From assembly GCA_019264505.1 (NCBI GenBank), contig JAHUZY010000254.1:1-5752 (forward strand): a stretch of DNA of 5,752 bases, read 5' to 3'. This document shows positions 4,682 through 5,752 of the stretch, one piece after another (positions within the stretch are counted from its first letter, which is position 1; each line of letters opens with the position of its first letter). The position numbers and the translations under genes are program-made. The notes below the pieces were generated by a model. It made no database searches. It worked only from the letters and a program-made list of their open reading frames with translations, and was not told the DNA's origin. This stretch comes from Phenylobacterium sp. (GTDB lineage: Bacteria; Pseudomonadota; Alphaproteobacteria; Caulobacterales; Caulobacteraceae).

Positions 4682-5752
4682 GAGGCCATCAGTTCAGCCA
4701 GCTGCGCCTGCAGGGGAAGGTCGGCTGACAGGATGTCCACGGGCCTCGGGCGCGTCGTTGCGGCCGGCGCATCGCTCCACACCTCATCGACGAACCCCCA
4801 GGCCGGATGGTCGTCGGCGAGCGCGGCCAGGGCCGCGGCGCTCCAGACGGCGGCGGCGCGGCGCCAGGAAACGCCCTGGGCCACCAGGATCTGGGCGTCC
4901 GCCGCGACGAAGCCCGGGCAGGAGCCGAAGACCACGATATCGACCTCCGTGGGTCCGACGGGCGCGCCATCCGGACGGCGCAGACGGCCTGACCCGGCCT
5001 CGCAGATCAGCACCCCGCTCGGCCAGTCGGCCATGGCCGGAGTCCGGTGGGGGACCACCACCACGGCGGCGGCGCGGCTGCGGTTGGGCCGCCGGCCAGG
5101 CGCGTGGGCGCCGCGCACGCTCAGCCGGGCCAGACGGAATAGGAGACTGTGGGTCAGGGTGTCGGGAAGCCCCTCAGGCTCGATGTCGTATTCCTTCAGC
5201 CCGCCGCCGATCAGCCAGCGCAGATAGGCCAGCCGGCCGATCACGGTGTGCAGGCCAAACAGCCGCTGCAGGTCTGGCCGGCTGTCCCAGATGCGCAGCA
5301 GCACCCGGGGGAAGGGGTAGGGGCTCGACAGGCTGCCCACCAGCCGGTCGCCTTCGCCCCGCACCGCCTGGCGCAGGACGTCCGGCCATCGGGCGCGGAC
5401 CGCGACCCCGTAGCCTGCGGAGATCTGCAATCTGAGGGGCGAGAGCTCGCCTGAGGCGGCGCGGGCGAAGCGGGCGGCCTCCAGCAGGGGGGCGGGGTCC
5501 TGGCTGAGATCGAGCAGGCTTGGGCCATCCAGCAGGTCGGGCGCGAACCGCCCGGCCTCGGCCTCGGGCCCCAGCAGCCAGGCCAGCAGGTCCTCAGGCG
5601 GTCCCTCTGCGAACCGCGCGCGCAGATCGGCCCGCGCGGCCAGCATGCCCGCAGCCGCCCGCGGCCAGGGGCCGGCGGCCGGCTGGCTCACCCAGCCGCT
5701 CACCTCGGCGGCGGCGCCGGTCCACGGGGGCTCGGCCTGCGGCCAGGGCGCG
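4678..5752 (-). CDS. Unknown protein with two degenerate RxDL...WLxG repeats, coupled to the glycosyltransferase (partial)
   Basis: This frame has no stop from 4678 to the right edge, so the gene most likely begins outside the window; 357 residues are visible. An in-frame GTG (5703-5701) could start a 341-residue version, but the open Trp/Pro-rich stretch before it and the lack of a clear ribosome site argue against that. Counting from that GTG, two similar blocks are visible: RADLRARF (24-31) followed by AWLLG (41-45), and RPDLQRLF (142-149) followed by RWLIGGGLKEY (162-172). Residues 211-341 are different: hydrophobic strands (AAAVVVVPH, VDIVVFG) and VDEVW (305-309), a pentapeptide also found in the adjacent glycosyltransferase (155-159). 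From memory, blocks of this SRPDL...W...G..EY type accompany GT4 enzymes in alphaproteobacteria, sometimes in one polypeptide, but I cannot name the domain. The ATGA overlap ties it to the glycosyltransferase, so a supporting role in glycan assembly is inferred. No signal peptide can be judged because the N-terminus is missing. Confidence 0.75.
   Translation of the reverse strand, partial: APWPQAEPPWTGAAAEVSGWVSQPAAGPWPRAAAGMLAARADLRARFAEGPPEDLLAWLLGPEAEAGRFAPDLLDGPSLLDLSQDPAPLLEAARFARAASGELSPLRLQISAGYGVAVRARWPDVLRQAVRGEGDRLVGSLSSPYPFPRVLLRIWDSRPDLQRLFGLHTVIGRLAYLRWLIGGGLKEYDIEPEGLPDTLTHSLLFRLARLSVRGAHAPGRRPNRSRAAAVVVVPHRTPAMADWPSGVLICEAGSGRLRRPDGAPVGPTEVDIVVFGSCPGFVAADAQILVAQGVSWRRAAAVWSAAALAALADDHPAWGFVDEVWSDAPAATTRPRPVDILSADLPLQAQLAELMAS

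Noticed and set aside
4139..5227. A 362-codon plus-strand open frame opposite the glycosyltransferase and the unknown protein.
   Set aside because: The product is Arg/Gly/Pro/Ala-rich without domain signals, while the minus-strand frames have clear glycosyltransferase motifs and an ATGA junction.

Overview
The window reads as a chromosomal segment of a very GC-rich alphaproteobacterium. The protein style (Ala/Arg/Gly-rich, almost all G or C at third codon positions) and the kinds of genes fit Caulobacterales such as Caulobacter or Phenylobacterium. The genus is an inference from style; no rRNA or other marker is present to fix it. Coding density is close to complete, and I see no tRNA, rRNA, IS element, CRISPR array or phage gene.

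Left part (1-813): two genes point left. The first, cut by the window edge, looks like the N-terminus of a YghA-type short-chain dehydrogenase. Upstream of it (to the right), after a 68-base gap, lies an Lrp/AsnC-family regulator. The gap holds a possible, imperfect general-stress (EcfG/SigT-like) promoter. The regulator is divergent from the next operon, and the 117-base divergent region contains three short direct repeats spaced 21 and 22 bases apart, a good candidate operator for the regulator.

Middle part (814-3455): a two-gene operon points right, with only 11 bases between the genes. It encodes a saccharopine dehydrogenase/L-lysine 6-dehydrogenase-like enzyme and an ALDH7 (antiquitin/AmaB-type) 2-aminoadipate semialdehyde dehydrogenase. 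Together they plausibly convert lysine (or saccharopine) through allysine/piperideine-6-carboxylate to 2-aminoadipate. The divergent Lrp-type protein is the likely local regulator, perhaps responding to lysine.

Right part (3456-5752): two genes point left and converge on the lysine operon, with 5 bases between stop codons. In their own reading order they are a protein of unknown function, whose frame is still open at the right edge and which carries two degenerate copies of an R-x-D-L-x3-F ... W-L-x-G motif, followed by a GT4-like glycosyltransferase joined to it by an ATGA stop/start overlap. They probably act in surface polysaccharide or glycoconjugate assembly.

Nothing here is clearly a new defence or mobile system. 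The best leads are the phased operator repeats, the lysine enzyme pair with its undecided first step, and the repeat-bearing partner of the glycosyltransferase.
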